Below, in pieces: positions 34,761 to 43,199 of a stretch of 51,197 nucleotides of DNA. Under the pieces are notes generated by a model. It did no database searches, was not told where the DNA came from, and worked only from the letters and a program-made list of their open reading frames with translations. The stretch spans positions 1-51,197 of the forward strand of contig NZ_BBJX01000018.1 of assembly GCF_000739995.1 (NCBI RefSeq). The letters run 5' to 3'. How positions within the stretch are numbered: position 1 is the stretch's first letter; each line of letters opens with the position of its first letter. The translations under genes and the position numbers were made by a program. Source of the stretch: Comamonas granuli NBRC 101663 (GTDB lineage: Bacteria > Pseudomonadota > Gammaproteobacteria > Burkholderiales > Burkholderiaceae_C).

Positions 34761-35578
34761 CAGCGCGCCAGGAAGTCCCGGATGGCGCCCAGCGTTTGCT
34801 CGGGCGCCTCGGTCATCTGGTGGTGGCCCACCGGCAGGTAGGCCACCTGCACCTGCTTGCCGCCCTCGCGCGCCTTGGCGATCAGGCCCTGCGCGGCCTT
34901 GGGTGCGGTCATCTGGTCCTGCGCGCCCAGGGCGAAGAGCACGGGGCAGGTGATGCGCGCGATGGCCTCGTTGCCGCCCGCATAGCTGTCGCAGGCCACG
35001 AAGCCGCGGTGGAACACATTCACCTCGCGGTTGCTGCGCAGCACGCGCCGGCCCAGCGCCATGCTGGCGCCGTACACCCAGGTGCCGGGGCCCAGCGCGG
35101 TGGGCGGCGCGCACAGGGTGCTGCGCGAGAACACGTTGACCATGCGCAGCGCCTTCTCGGGCTCGTTCAGCGAGGCCTCGATGAGCGCGGGCGAGACCTT
35201 CATGGGGAAGGCCGTGCCCACCAGCACGAGGTGGCTGGCGCGCTCCTGCAGGCGCGCCGCTGCCTCGAGCGCGATCAGCGAACCCCAGCTGTGGCCCACC
35301 AGCGCGGCGCGCGGGGCGCCCACGGCGCCCAGCAGGGCGATGATGAAGTCCGCCGCTTCCTCCACCGACGCCGGCGCCGGGCCGGCGCTCTTGCAGTGGC
35401 CGGGCAGGTCCACGGCGAGCACGTTCCAGCCGTGGTGGGCGAGGTAGCGGCTTTGCATGGCCCAGACGCTGTGGTCGTTGAGCACGCCGTGGATTAGCAC
35501 CACGGTGGGCTGGGCCGGGTCGAAGGGCTTGCCGCCGGTGTAGCAGAAGGTCTTGTGGCCGTTGACTTGCAGTTCCAT
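34760..35578 (-). CDS. Alpha/beta hydrolase
   Basis: This 272-residue protein has the oxyanion-hole motif VVLIHGVLNDHSVW, nucleophile elbow LVGHSWGSLIA, acid-region LFALGAQDQMTAP and C-terminal catalytic His in PVGHHQMTEAP. It is too short and lacks the motifs of homoserine acetyltransferase, although it follows the O-acetylhomoserine sulfhydrylase gene by only 3 bp and is surely co-transcribed. The substrate is unknown; an ester or lactone is typical for the class. Confidence 0.88.
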   Translation of the reverse strand: MELQVNGHKTFCYTGGKPFDPAQPTVVLIHGVLNDHSVWAMQSRYLAHHGWNVLAVDLPGHCKSAGPAPASVEEAADFIIALLGAVGAPRAALVGHSWGSLIALEAAARLQERASHLVLVGTAFPMKVSPALIEASLNEPEKALRMVNVFSRSTLCAPPTALGPGTWVYGASMALGRRVLRSNREVNVFHRGFVACDSYAGGNEAIARITCPVLFALGAQDQMTAPKAAQGLIAKAREGGKQVQVAYLPVGHHQMTEAPEQTLGAIRDFLAR

Positions 35579-35581
35579 GGC

Positions 35582-36883
35582 TCAGGCTCCTGCCTTTTCT
35601 GCGGCCTTCAGGGCGCGTTTGAGGTCGTCGATGAGGTCGTCCGGGTCTTCCAGGCCGATGGACAGGCGGATCGTGCCCTGCGTGATGCCCGCCTGCGCGA
35701 GCGCGTCGTCCGCCAGGCGGAAGTGCGTGGTGCTGGCCGGGTGGATCACCAGGCTGCGGCAGTCGCCCACGTTGGCCAGGTGGCTGAAGATTTTCAGCGT
35801 CTCGATGAACTTCTTGCCTTGTTCGCGCGTGCCCTTGAGGTCGAAGCTGAACACCGAGCCCGCGCCGCGCGGCAGCAGCTTTTGCGCGAGCTGGTGGCTG
35901 GGGTGCGATTCGAGCAGCGGGTGGCCCACGCGCGCGACGAAGGGCTGGCTGGCGAGGAATTCCACCACCTTCTCGGTGTTGCGCATGTGCTGCTGCATGC
36001 GCAGCGGCAGCGTCTCTATGCCCTGCAGGATGAGCCAGGCGGTGTGCGGGCTCATGCAGGCGCCGAAGTCGCGCAGGCCCTCGCGCCGCGCGCGCAGCAG
36101 GAAGGCGCCCACGGTCGATTCCTCGCTGAACACCATGCCGTGAAAGCCATCGTAGGGCTGCGTCATCTCGGCAAAGCGCCCCGAGCCTTCCCAGTCGAAT
36201 GCACCGCCGTCCACCACCACGCCGCCAATGACGGTGCCATGGCCGGAGAGGAACTTGGTGGCCGAGTGGTAGACCAGGTCGGCGCCGTGCTCGAAGGGTT
36301 TCATCAGCCAGGGCGTGGTGAAGGTGGAGTCCACCAGCAGCGGAATGCCGTGCTCGTGCGCGAGGGCAGCCACGGTGGGAATGTCGAGCACGTCCAGGCC
36401 CGGGTTGCCCACGGTTTCGCCGAAGAACAGCTTGGTGTTGGGGCGGATGGCGGCGCGCCAGGCGGCTATGTCGCCGGGCTTCACAAAGGTGGTCTCGATG
36501 CCGAAGCGCCGCAGCGTGTAGTGCAGCAGGTTCTGCGAGCCGCCGTAGAGCGCCGTGCTGGCGACGATGTGCGAGCCCGCGCCCATGAGCGTGCAGATCG
36601 CCAGGTGCAGCGCCGCCTGGCCGCTGGCGACCGCAATGGCGCCCGCGCCGCCTTCGAGCGCGGCCATGCGCTGCTCCAGCACGGCGTTGGTCGGGTTGCT
36701 GATGCGCGAGTACACATGGCCGCCGCGTTCCATGTTGAACAGCGACGCCGCGTGGTCGCTCGATTCGAACACGAACGAGGTCGTCAGGTGGATGGGCACG
36801 GCGCGCGCGCCCGTGGCGGGGTCGGGGGTGGCGCCTGCATGCAGGGCCAGGGTGTCGAAGCCTGGATCGGCGTAACCGGGCAT
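35582..36883 (-). CDS. metY: O-acetylhomoserine sulfhydrylase (Cys/Met metabolism PLP enzyme)
   Basis: This 433-residue PLP-dependent enzyme carries FDTLALHAGATPDPATGARAVPIHLTTSFVF, YSRISNPTNAVLEQRMAALEGG, LFFGETVGNPGLDVLDI and the PLP-lysine motif YHSATKFLSGHG. Its length, above 420 residues, fits MetY-type enzymes rather than the 380-400-residue cystathionine synthases. It makes homocysteine from O-acetylhomoserine and sulfide. The ATG at 36883 opens directly into the conserved MPGYADPGFDTLALHAG; upstream in-frame codons have no similarity. Confidence 0.92.
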   Translation of the reverse strand: MPGYADPGFDTLALHAGATPDPATGARAVPIHLTTSFVFESSDHAASLFNMERGGHVYSRISNPTNAVLEQRMAALEGGAGAIAVASGQAALHLAICTLMGAGSHIVASTALYGGSQNLLHYTLRRFGIETTFVKPGDIAAWRAAIRPNTKLFFGETVGNPGLDVLDIPTVAALAHEHGIPLLVDSTFTTPWLMKPFEHGADLVYHSATKFLSGHGTVIGGVVVDGGAFDWEGSGRFAEMTQPYDGFHGMVFSEESTVGAFLLRARREGLRDFGACMSPHTAWLILQGIETLPLRMQQHMRNTEKVVEFLASQPFVARVGHPLLESHPSHQLAQKLLPRGAGSVFSFDLKGTREQGKKFIETLKIFSHLANVGDCRSLVIHPASTTHFRLADDALAQAGITQGTIRLSIGLEDPDDLIDDLKRALKAAEKAGA

Positions 36884-36914
36884 GAAGTTGTCTCCAAGGT
36901 GTAGCGGACAGGGG

Positions 36915-36942
36915 TTTGGTCCCCGGCATTGTGGGCTATATT
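36915..36942 (+). promoter_or_regulatory. Candidate sigma-70 promoter of the CBS-domain gene
   Basis: TTTGGT (36915-36920) and TATATT (36937-36942) are spaced by 16 bp, predicting a start near 36950. GGAGAAG follows at 36980-36986, ahead of the ATG at 36991. Confidence 0.45.
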
Positions 36943-36990
36943 TGGCTCCTGAATGCATAGCGCCCGAGCGGGCATCCACGGAGAAGCACC

Positions 36991-37440
36991 ATGAAAGTCA
37001 GCGACATCCTGCGCGTCAAGGGCAATACCCTCTTCACCGTCCACCCCGATGAACCCCTGGCGCGCGCCGCCGAAACCATGGCCCAGAAGGACATCGGCTC
37101 GCTCGTGGTCATGGAGCTGGGCGACCTGGTAGGCATGCTCACCTTCCGCGAGGTGATCCAGGCCATGGTCAAGAACGGCGGCGCCGTGGGCAGCATGCTG
37201 GTGCGCACGGCCATGGACGACGCCCCGCTCACCTGCACCATGGAGACCGACATGGACGAGGTGCGCCGCATGATGCTCGACCGCCACGCGCGCTACATGC
37301 CGGTGATGGACAAGCGCATGCTCATGGGCGTGATCAGCTTCTACGACGTGGCTAAGGCCGTGGTGGACAGCCAGAACTTCGAGAACAAGATGCTCAAGGC
37401 CTATATCCGCGATTGGCCGGAGGAAAAGACAACCCCCTGA
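36991..37440 (+). CDS. CBS-pair domain protein
   Basis: This 149-residue protein consists almost entirely of two CBS motifs (TLFTVHPDEPLARAAETMAQKDIGSLVVM and PLTCTMETDMDEVRRMMLDRHARYMPVMDKRMLMGVISFYDVAKAV). Such stand-alone pairs bind adenosine nucleotides and act as small cytoplasmic sensors; the partner is not evident. Its last codons (KTTP and TGA) run into a family B repeat. Confidence 0.92.
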   Translation: MKVSDILRVKGNTLFTVHPDEPLARAAETMAQKDIGSLVVMELGDLVGMLTFREVIQAMVKNGGAVGSMLVRTAMDDAPLTCTMETDMDEVRRMMLDRHARYMPVMDKRMLMGVISFYDVAKAVVDSQNFENKMLKAYIRDWPEEKTTP

Positions 37441-37537
37441 GGCGCCTTCCCCCTTTTCTCGCATTGCTGCGCAATGCGGGAAGGGGGACGCCAGCAGCGC
37501 GGCGGGGCGGTCCTTGCGTGCTGGCTCCGGCCTTGAG
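37432..37537 (+). repeat. Dispersed repeat, family B copy 2
   Basis: ACCCCCTGAGGCGCCTTCCC begins the element, followed by a palindrome around CGCATTGCTGCGCAATGCG, then GGGGGACGCCAGCAGCGCGG and CGGGGCGGTCCTTGCG. It matches copy 1 on the minus strand over most of its length. The TGA stop of the CBS gene is within its first bases. Confidence 0.8.
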
Positions 37538-37572
37538 GCGCGCTCGTTCCAAGCGTCGGTGGCTCTTACCCG

Positions 37573-37599
37573 TTGCAGTGGGTGGCCGTCTGGGATAAT
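37573..37599 (+). promoter_or_regulatory. Candidate promoter of aroC giving a near-leaderless mRNA
   Basis: TTGCAG (37573-37578) and GATAAT (37594-37599), spacing 15 bp, place the start at about 37605-37607, at or next to the ATG at 37608. No ribosome site can fit in between. Confidence 0.45.
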
Positions 37600-37607
37600 C
37601 CGGCGCC

Positions 37608-38705
37608 ATGAGCGGCAACACCTTCGGCACCCTTTTTTGTGTCACCAACTTTGGTGAATCCCACGGCCCGGCCATTGGCTGCGTGATCGATGGCTGCCCG
37701 CCCGGCATGCTGCTGTCCGAGGCCGACATCCAGCACGACCTGGACCGCCGTCGCCCCGGCACCAGCCGCCATGTCACGCAGCGCAACGAGCCCGACGCGG
37801 TGGAGATCCTCTCGGGCGTGTACGAGGGCCGCACCACGGGCACGCCGATCGCGCTCTTGATCCGCAATACCGACCAGCGCAGCAAGGACTATGGCGACAT
37901 CCTGCAAACCTTCCGCCCCGGCCATGCGGACTACACCTACTGGCACAAGTACGGCCTGCGCGATCCGCGCGGCGGCGGCCGCTCCTCGGCGCGCCTGACG
38001 GCGCCCACGGTGGCCGCCGGCGCCGTGGCCAAGAAATGGCTGGCCGAGAAGTTCGGCACCCGCTTTCGCGCCTGCATGACGCAACTGGGCGAGCTCGACA
38101 TCCCGTTCGAGAGCTGGGACCACGTGCCGCACAACCCCTTCTTCGCCCCCGTGGCCGATGTGCAGCGCTACGAGGACTACATGGACCAGCTTCGCAAGGC
38201 GCACGACTCCTGCGGTGCGCGCATCCGCGTGCAGGCCACGGGCGTGCCCGTGGGCCTGGGCGAGCCGCTGTTCGACAAGCTCGACGCTGATATTGCCTAC
38301 GCCATGATGGGCCTGAACGCCGTCAAGGGCGTGGAGATCGGCGCGGGCTTCGCCAGCGTGGCGCAGCGCGGCACGGAGCATGGCGACGCGCTCACGCCCG
38401 CGGGCTTTCGCGCCAACAACGCGGGCGGCGTGCTCGGCGGCATCAGCACCGGGCAGGACATCGAGGTGAGCATCGCCATCAAGCCCACCAGCTCCATCCT
38501 GAGCCCGCGCGAGTCCATCGACATCCACGGCCAGAGCACCGAGGTGGTCACCAAGGGCCGCCACGACCCCTGCGTGGGCATCCGTGCCGCCCCCATCGCC
38601 GAGGCGCTGCTGGCGCTGGTGCTCATGGACCATGCGCTGCGCCACCGCGCGCAGTGCGGCGACGTGGTCCAGGCCGTGCCGCCCATCGCGGGCGCGCTAC
38701 GCTGA
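37608..38705 (+). CDS. aroC: Chorismate synthase
   Basis: This 365-residue FMN-dependent enzyme completes the shikimate pathway. Signature blocks are [19 protein letters not shown] near the N-terminus, [17 protein letters not shown]-like residues at about 45-62, [24 protein letters not shown], and [30 protein letters not shown] near the end. Length is standard. The stop abuts the stop of the convergent EamA transporter gene with no gap. Confidence 0.97.
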   Translation: MSGNTFGTLFCVTNFGESHGPAIGCVIDGCPPGMLLSEADIQHDLDRRRPGTSRHVTQRNEPDAVEILSGVYEGRTTGTPIALLIRNTDQRSKDYGDILQTFRPGHADYTYWHKYGLRDPRGGGRSSARLTAPTVAAGAVAKKWLAEKFGTRFRACMTQLGELDIPFESWDHVPHNPFFAPVADVQRYEDYMDQLRKAHDSCGARIRVQATGVPVGLGEPLFDKLDADIAYAMMGLNAVKGVEIGAGFASVAQRGTEHGDALTPAGFRANNAGGVLGGISTGQDIEVSIAIKPTSSILSPRESIDIHGQSTEVVTKGRHDPCVGIRAAPIAEALLALVLMDHALRHRAQCGDVVQAVPPIAGALR

Positions 38706-39623
38706 TCAGCGCGCGCGCAGCACGCCCAGCAGGCGCAGCGGGTTGAAGCCGGTCACCAGCGCCGTGGCCAGCAGCACCAGGGCGCCGCCCCACAGCATGC
38801 CGGAGCCCAGCGGCTCGCCCAGGAACAGGCTGCCCCAGGCCACGCCGAACAGCGGGATCATGAAGGCCGAGCTCATCGCCGCCACGGGCGAGACCTGGCT
38901 GAGCACGCGCAGGTTGAGCCAGTAGGCCAGGCCCGAGGTCACCACGCCCATCACCAGCACGGCCAGCAAGGCGGGCACGGTGAACTGCGCCCGCGGCCAG
39001 TCCCACGCGGCGCCGGGCAGCAGCAGCACCAGCGCCGCAGCGTGTATGCCCGCCGCGATGGCCAGGGGGCTGATGCGCTGGGTGGCGCGCTTCATCCAGG
39101 GCGTGCACACGCCATAGCAGGCGGCGGCGGCCATGCAGGCCAGCGCCGCCACGATCAGCGTGGGCGAGGGCTCCACCGGCCCCAGCCGCACGATCAGCGC
39201 CACGCCGGCAAAGCCGCACGCGCAGCCCAGCCACTTGCGCACGGAGAGCTGGTCCTCCTTCATCCACGCCGAGGCGAGCACGCCGAACGGCACCACCATG
39301 GTGTTGAGCAGCGCGCTGTAGCCCGCGGGCAGGTGCAGGGCGGCCCAGGCGTAGAGCAGAAAGGGCAGGGCCACGGTCAGCGCGCCCAGGCCCGAGAGCT
39401 CGCACCAGTGCTGCCAGGGCCAGGGCTCGCGCGTGGCGCGCATGATGGCCACGAGCGTGAGCGTGGCCAGGCCGATGCGCAGCAGCGCCATCACATGCGG
39501 GCCCAGCACCGGGCTGGCGATGCGGATGAACAGAAAAGAGGCGCCCCACAGGGCGGACAGCAGCACGAGCTGCAGCAGATGGCGGGTTCTCACGGCAGCG
39601 CCATTGTGCCGGGCGGCTGGCAT
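38706..39623 (-). CDS. EamA/DMT-superfamily transporter
   Basis: This 305-residue protein has about ten hydrophobic segments arranged as two EamA repeats (LLSALWGASFLFIRIASPVLGPHVMALLRIGLA and AALACMAAAACYGVCTPWMKRATQRISPLAIAAG). It is probably an exporter of a metabolite or amino acid in the inner membrane; the substrate is unknown. The true start may be a downstream GTG (VRTRHLL) rather than the ATG at 39623, since the first eleven residues are not membrane-like. Confidence 0.88.
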   Translation of the reverse strand: MPAARHNGAAVRTRHLLQLVLLSALWGASFLFIRIASPVLGPHVMALLRIGLATLTLVAIMRATREPWPWQHWCELSGLGALTVALPFLLYAWAALHLPAGYSALLNTMVVPFGVLASAWMKEDQLSVRKWLGCACGFAGVALIVRLGPVEPSPTLIVAALACMAAAACYGVCTPWMKRATQRISPLAIAAGIHAAALVLLLPGAAWDWPRAQFTVPALLAVLVMGVVTSGLAYWLNLRVLSQVSPVAAMSSAFMIPLFGVAWGSLFLGEPLGSGMLWGGALVLLATALVTGFNPLRLLGVLRAR

Positions 39624-39654
39624 TGCTGCCGTGCTCCGGGCGACAGGAATATCA

Positions 39655-39712
39655 ATGAAAATGGGCTCCAGCGCTTATGGAGCAAGCGCTGGAAGCTATG
39701 TATTTTGTAGCG
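39655..39712 (+). repeat. Dispersed palindromic repeat, family A copy 8
   Basis: TGAAAATGGGCTCCAGCGCT, TATGGAGCAAGCGCTGGAAG and CTATGTATTTTGTAGC make a complete element with perfect AGCGCTT/AAGCGCT arms. It occupies the intergenic space between the EamA gene start and the nrdR stop. Confidence 0.85.
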
Positions 39713-39742
39713 TTTGCGGTGCTGGCCGGGCGTGTGCCGGGC

Positions 39743-40192
39743 TCACTGGCGCACTTCGTCCACCACGCTCTTGAACTCGTCGATGTCCTCGAAGCTGCGG
39801 TACACGCTGGCATAGCGGATGTAGGCCACCTTGTCGAGCTTCTTGAGTTCGCGCATCACCATCTCGCCGATGTGGCTCGACGGGATTTCGCGCAGGCCCA
39901 GGTTGAGCAGCTTTTCCTCGATGCGCTCGATGGCCGAGTCCACCTGCTCCGTGCTCACGGGGCGCTTGCGCAGCGCAATGGCGAACGACCCCAGGAGCTT
40001 GGCGCGCGAATATTCGGTGCGCCGCCCGTCCTTCTTCACCACGCTGGGGAAGTTCACCTCCGGCCGCTCGTAGGTGGTGAAGCGCTTGCCGCAGGAGGCG
40101 CAGCGCCGCCGGCGCCGGATGAAGTCCCCGTCCTCCGAGGCGCGGGTCTCCACGACCTGCGTCTCCGGGTGGCTGCAGAAGGGGCACTTCAT
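39743..40192 (-). CDS. nrdR: Transcriptional repressor NrdR
   Basis: This 149-residue repressor controls ribonucleotide reductase genes. It has a zinc ribbon (CPFC at residues 3-6 and CASC near 31-34, with [17 protein letters not shown]) followed by an ATP-cone ([29 protein letters not shown]). Length is that of the family. It lies 25 bp downstream of glyA on the same strand, so the two are likely one operon under the ZTP riboswitch. Confidence 0.97.
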   Translation of the reverse strand: MKCPFCSHPETQVVETRASEDGDFIRRRRRCASCGKRFTTYERPEVNFPSVVKKDGRRTEYSRAKLLGSFAIALRKRPVSTEQVDSAIERIEEKLLNLGLREIPSSHIGEMVMRELKKLDKVAYIRYASVYRSFEDIDEFKSVVDEVRQ

Positions 40193-40217
40193 GGGCGCGG
40201 GCGGGCCGGGGGCGTGC

Positions 40218-41462
40218 TCAGCGGTAGACCGGGAAGCGGCTGGTCAGGGCGTGCACCTTGGCGCGCACGGCCTCGATGTGGGCTGCGTCGCGTGGGTTGT
40301 CCAGCACGTCGGCGATCAGGTGCGCCGTGGCGCGCGCCTCCTCGTCCTTGAAGCCGCGCGTGGTCATGGCGGGCGTGCCCACGCGGATGCCGCTGGTCAC
40401 CATGGGCTTCTCGGGGTCGTTGGGGATGGCGTTCTTGTTGATCGTCATGTGCGCCTGGCCCAGCACGGCCTCGGCTTCCTTGCCGGTGATGCCCTTGGCG
40501 CGCAGGTCCACCAGCATCACATGGCTTTGCGTGCCGCCGCTGACGATGCGCAGGCCGCGCGCGGTCAGCGTCTCGGCCACGATGCGCGCGTTGGTCACCA
40601 CCTGCTGCTGGTAGGCCTTGAACTCGGGCGCCAGCGCCTCCTTGAAGGCCACGGCCTTGGCGGCGATCACGTGCATCAGCGGGCCGCCCTGCAGGCCGGG
40701 GAAGATGGCGCTGTTGATCGCCTTCTCGTGCTCGGCCTTCATCAGGATGATGCCGCCGCGCGGGCCGCGCAGGCTCTTGTGCGTGGTGCTGGTGACCACG
40801 TCGGCGTGCGGCACGGGGTTGGGGTACACGCCCGCGGCGATCAGGCCGGCGTAGTGCGCCATGTCCACCATGAAGATGGCGCCCACTTCCTTGGCCACCT
40901 TGGCGAAGCGCGCCCAGTCGATGTGCAGGCTGTAGGCCGAGGCGCCGGCCACGATCAGCTTGGGCTTGTGCTCGCGCGCCTTGGCCTCCATGGCGTCGTA
41001 GTCGATGGCTTCCTGGGCATTGAGGCCGTAGGAGACCACGTTGAACCACTTGCCCGACATGTTCAGCGCCATGCCGTGCGTGAGGTGGCCGCCTTCGGCC
41101 AGGCTCATGCCCATGATGGTGTCGCCGGGCTTGAGGAAGGCCAGGAACACCGCCTCGTTGGCCGAGGCGCCGCAGTGCGCCTGCACGTTCGCGGCCTCGG
41201 CGCCGAAGAGCTGCTTGACGCGGTCGATGGCGAGCTGCTCGGCCACATCGACGTATTCGCAGCCGCCGTAGTAGCGCTTGCCGGGATAGCCCTCGGCGTA
41301 TTTGTTGGTCAGTTGCGTGCCCTGGGCCCACATGACGGCGGGCGAGGCGTAGTTCTCGCTGGCGATCAGTTCGATGTGCTCTTCCTGGCGCTTGTTTTCG
41401 GCCTGGATGGCGGCAAAGAGCTCGGGGTCGGTCTGTTCGACGAGGATGTTGCGGTGGTACAT
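40218..41462 (-). CDS. glyA: Serine hydroxymethyltransferase
   Basis: This 414-residue PLP enzyme interconverts serine and glycine, charging tetrahydrofolate with a one-carbon unit. Motifs are [78 protein letters not shown] with the PLP lysine, and [17 protein letters not shown]. The ATG at 41462 starts at the conserved MYHRN and has AAAGGA upstream. A longer in-frame reading to 41597 is actually the riboswitch leader. folA and thyA, elsewhere in the window, act in the same folate cycle. Confidence 0.98.
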   Translation of the reverse strand: MYHRNILVEQTDPELFAAIQAENKRQEEHIELIASENYASPAVMWAQGTQLTNKYAEGYPGKRYYGGCEYVDVAEQLAIDRVKQLFGAEAANVQAHCGASANEAVFLAFLKPGDTIMGMSLAEGGHLTHGMALNMSGKWFNVVSYGLNAQEAIDYDAMEAKAREHKPKLIVAGASAYSLHIDWARFAKVAKEVGAIFMVDMAHYAGLIAAGVYPNPVPHADVVTSTTHKSLRGPRGGIILMKAEHEKAINSAIFPGLQGGPLMHVIAAKAVAFKEALAPEFKAYQQQVVTNARIVAETLTARGLRIVSGGTQSHVMLVDLRAKGITGKEAEAVLGQAHMTINKNAIPNDPEKPMVTSGIRVGTPAMTTRGFKDEEARATAHLIADVLDNPRDAAHIEAVRAKVHALTSRFPVYR

Positions 41463-41503
41463 GGCAGTCCTTTTTGCATTGGAATCCCTTGGAGAAACAA
41501 GGG

Positions 41504-41648
41504 CTGCCCAGGCGAACGGCTCAAACGCGGCGGGGTGGATGGCCCGGGCGGTACGCTCCCCAGTGGTTCGCCGGACGGTCGTCCGGCCGGTTTCCACGTC
41601 AGCGGCAGGCCCCGTGGGAGCCCGCGCCTATCGCCAGTCGCGTACCCC
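41504..41648 (-). promoter_or_regulatory. ZTP (pfl) riboswitch upstream of glyA
   Basis: Reading the minus strand, the leader contains GGGTACGCGACTGGCGA, then ACGTGGAAACC, then AACCACTGGGGAGCGTACC, and finally CGCCTGGGCA just before the coding region. GGTACGC pairs with GCGTACC to close the first domain. GACTGGCGA, the CGTGG-AAACC loop, GGGGAGC and the 3' CGCCTGGGC are the conserved elements of ZTP/ZMP riboswitches, which commonly control glyA. A hairpin CCCTTG-N6-CAAGGG (41486-41503) between it and the start codon may be part of the expression platform. High ZTP (folate stress) is expected to turn glyA on. Confidence 0.88.
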
Positions 41649-41673
41649 GCTAGTGTAACGCTGCGGCCATGAG

Positions 41674-41687
41674 CCGGCGCGCGCCGG
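41674..41687. terminator. GC-rich hairpin between the lytic transglycosylase and glyA (possible terminator)
   Basis: CCGGCGCGCGCCGG is a perfect 14-bp palindrome directly after the transglycosylase stop and before the glyA leader. There is no T-run, so intrinsic termination is uncertain. Confidence 0.3.
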
Positions 41688-41690
41688 TGC

Positions 41691-42569
41691 TCAGAACTCC
41701 GAAGGGGAGAGCAGGGCCACCTTCTCCGCGGCGGCCTGCGTGCCGGCACCCGAGGCGGGAGCGGCCGGCGCCGGGGCGGGCTTGACCTGCGCCTTGGTCG
41801 AGAGCAGGGGCGCGGGCACGGCCTGCGTTGCGGGCACGGCGCGCCCTGTGGCGGCCACCTGGCGCAGGCGGTAGTGCTCGGCCAGCACCTTGTCGGCGTA
41901 ACCGCCGTCCTGCTCCGGGTCGCTGGCGCCCACGTAAAAGCGCAGCCCGCCTTCGACCGAGCCGGCGCGGGCAATGCATTCCTGGAGCACCTTGACCCCG
42001 ACGCGCAGATTGGTCACCGGGTCGAAGGCCGTGAGCTTGCCGCCCATGGGCTCGTACTTGTCGGTGTGCACGCGCGTCATCACCTGCATCAGGCCCTGGG
42101 CACCCATGGGGCTTTGGGCAAAGGGGTTGAAACGCGATTCGATCGCCATGACGGCGAGGATCAGGGTGGGGTCGAGCTTGGCGCGCGTGCCCAGCTCGAA
42201 GGCTTCGGCCACCAGCAGCCCCAGGGGCTCGGGCGCCACGCGGTACTTCTTGCTGAGCCAATAGGCCACGCGCGCCTGTTCCTTGGGCAGCTCCTGGGGA
42301 TTGAGCGCCAGCGTGCGCTCGCTCGGCTCGAGCAGGTCCTCGGCCGGGTCGGCAGGCTCGGCGGGTGCTGCCTGGCGGGCCAGCAGCCAATCCGCGAGCC
42401 GGGATTCCCCGGCCATGCGCAGGTCGGGGCGGGCCGTCAGTGCAATGACGGCCATGGCCACGGCCAGGCCCAGGAGGGCGAAGCCGTTGTGGGTGAGGTG
42501 CACAAGTCCATGTGCCACGGTCGCGGCAACGGAGCGCAGCCCGGAGACCATTTTTTCTGTCGCTGTCAT
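41691..42569 (-). CDS. Membrane-anchored lytic transglycosylase (SLT domain)
   Basis: This 292-residue protein has one N-terminal transmembrane helix (about residues 28-46, FALLGLAVAMAVIALTA). An SLT/lysozyme-like domain follows with the catalytic Glu in MAIESRFNPFAQSPMGAQGLMQVMT and the downstream TNLRVGVKVLQECIARAGSVEGGLRFYVGA. An Ala/Pro-rich tail ends in a short PSEF. It should cleave peptidoglycan glycan strands in the periplasm. The ATG at 42569 is preferred because AGGAAAG lies immediately upstream; the longer reading to 42656 adds only soluble residues before the membrane helix. Confidence 0.88.
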   Translation of the reverse strand: MTATEKMVSGLRSVAATVAHGLVHLTHNGFALLGLAVAMAVIALTARPDLRMAGESRLADWLLARQAAPAEPADPAEDLLEPSERTLALNPQELPKEQARVAYWLSKKYRVAPEPLGLLVAEAFELGTRAKLDPTLILAVMAIESRFNPFAQSPMGAQGLMQVMTRVHTDKYEPMGGKLTAFDPVTNLRVGVKVLQECIARAGSVEGGLRFYVGASDPEQDGGYADKVLAEHYRLRQVAATGRAVPATQAVPAPLLSTKAQVKPAPAPAAPASGAGTQAAAEKVALLSPSEF

Positions 42570-42900
42570 AGCTTTCCTTTCTGGTGCAAACCCCCCGGGG
42601 ATCCGGGCCTGGGGCCATGCGGAGGCGGGCAGGGGTCGCTTGGATTGGTACGCCATCGAGTCCGGGCCATGGTGCGGTGTGGGGCCCTGGGACTGACTTC
42701 GCCGAAGAGGGCGGCGGGTGAGGGTTACTACTGATGTTTCAGAAGTTGGCGGATTCTAGGAGGGCACAAAATGCATAGTCAACACTAACAAAGACATTCT
42801 TCATACAGATAAATAATATAAAAACTGATGAAAAATACAGTTTTTTGACCCTTTTCCCCCGTAGGGACCACCGGGGCGGGTGGAGAGCCCAGCCCAATTT
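42570..42900. other. Leader of the transglycosylase gene and an AT-rich spacer
   Basis: No gene is visible here. On the minus strand positions 42570-42746 would be a 177-nt untranslated leader. From about 42770 to 42855 the sequence is strikingly AT-rich for this genome (ATAAATAATATAAAAACTGA, followed by a GTTTTTTGACC stretch). This may hold upstream promoter elements for the transglycosylase gene or for a rightward transcript. Confidence 0.5.
42753..42782 (-). promoter_or_regulatory. Candidate sigma-70 promoter of the lytic transglycosylase gene
   Basis: On the minus strand TTGACT (42782-42777) and TAGAAT (42758-42753) are separated by 18 bp, a good sigma-70 match just inside the AT-rich stretch. 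Transcription would start near 42746. Confidence 0.55.
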
Positions 42901-43199
42901 CAATCGACTGCCACTGGATGATTGAGACCCTGATTTGTTCTTTCGGGTGTTCTTTGTTAAGGTGTCACTGCCTCTTCATTGCAGGCATCGCCGAAAGAAG
43001 CAAGGCCCGCTGCCCGTGCATTCAGTGCCAGAGCAGACAGAGCGCCGCGCTTCCCAGGCAACTCCCTGGGGGCAATCCCTTGCCCCCTGCAGCATGGACC
43101 TCTACCCTCCATGCCGCAACCGATGGCACAGACCGTTGCGTCAGCCGTCAAGCCCGGAGGAGCGGCACTGCGCCACTTCTCCGGGCTTTCTGTTTTTTA
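42900..43199 (+). ncRNA. Candidate structured small RNA or long leader ending in an intrinsic terminator
   Basis: No convincing protein is encoded in this stretch, but it is rich in strong hairpins on the plus strand. CCCAGG/CCTGGG (43053-43070) competes with the 8-bp GGGGGCAA-TCCC-TTGCCCCC (43068-43087). GCATGGA/TCCATGC follows (43092-43114), then a terminator at 43151-43197. This is the layout of a small RNA, or of an attenuated leader for the DUF748 gene 120 bp downstream. The 5' end is not defined; 42900 is a guess after the AT-rich stretch. It resembles none of 6S, tmRNA, SRP RNA or RNase P RNA. Confidence 0.4.
43151..43197 (+). terminator. Strong intrinsic terminator
   Basis: AGCCCGGAG (43151-43159) pairs with CTCCGGGCT (43179-43187), enclosing an inner GGC/GCC stem, and is followed by TTCTGTTTTTT. 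A nine-pair GC-rich stem plus U-run is a canonical Rho-independent terminator for a rightward transcript, yet no recognisable gene precedes it on this strand. Confidence 0.8.

Noticed and set aside
35582-36979. Start of the sulfhydrylase at 36979
   Set aside because: The extra 32 residues have no similarity to the family, while ATG 36883 opens at the conserved MPGYADPGFDTLALHAG.
41463-41597. An N-terminal extension of GlyA
   Set aside because: The in-frame codons lie in the ZTP aptamer and expression platform, and family proteins start at MYHRN.
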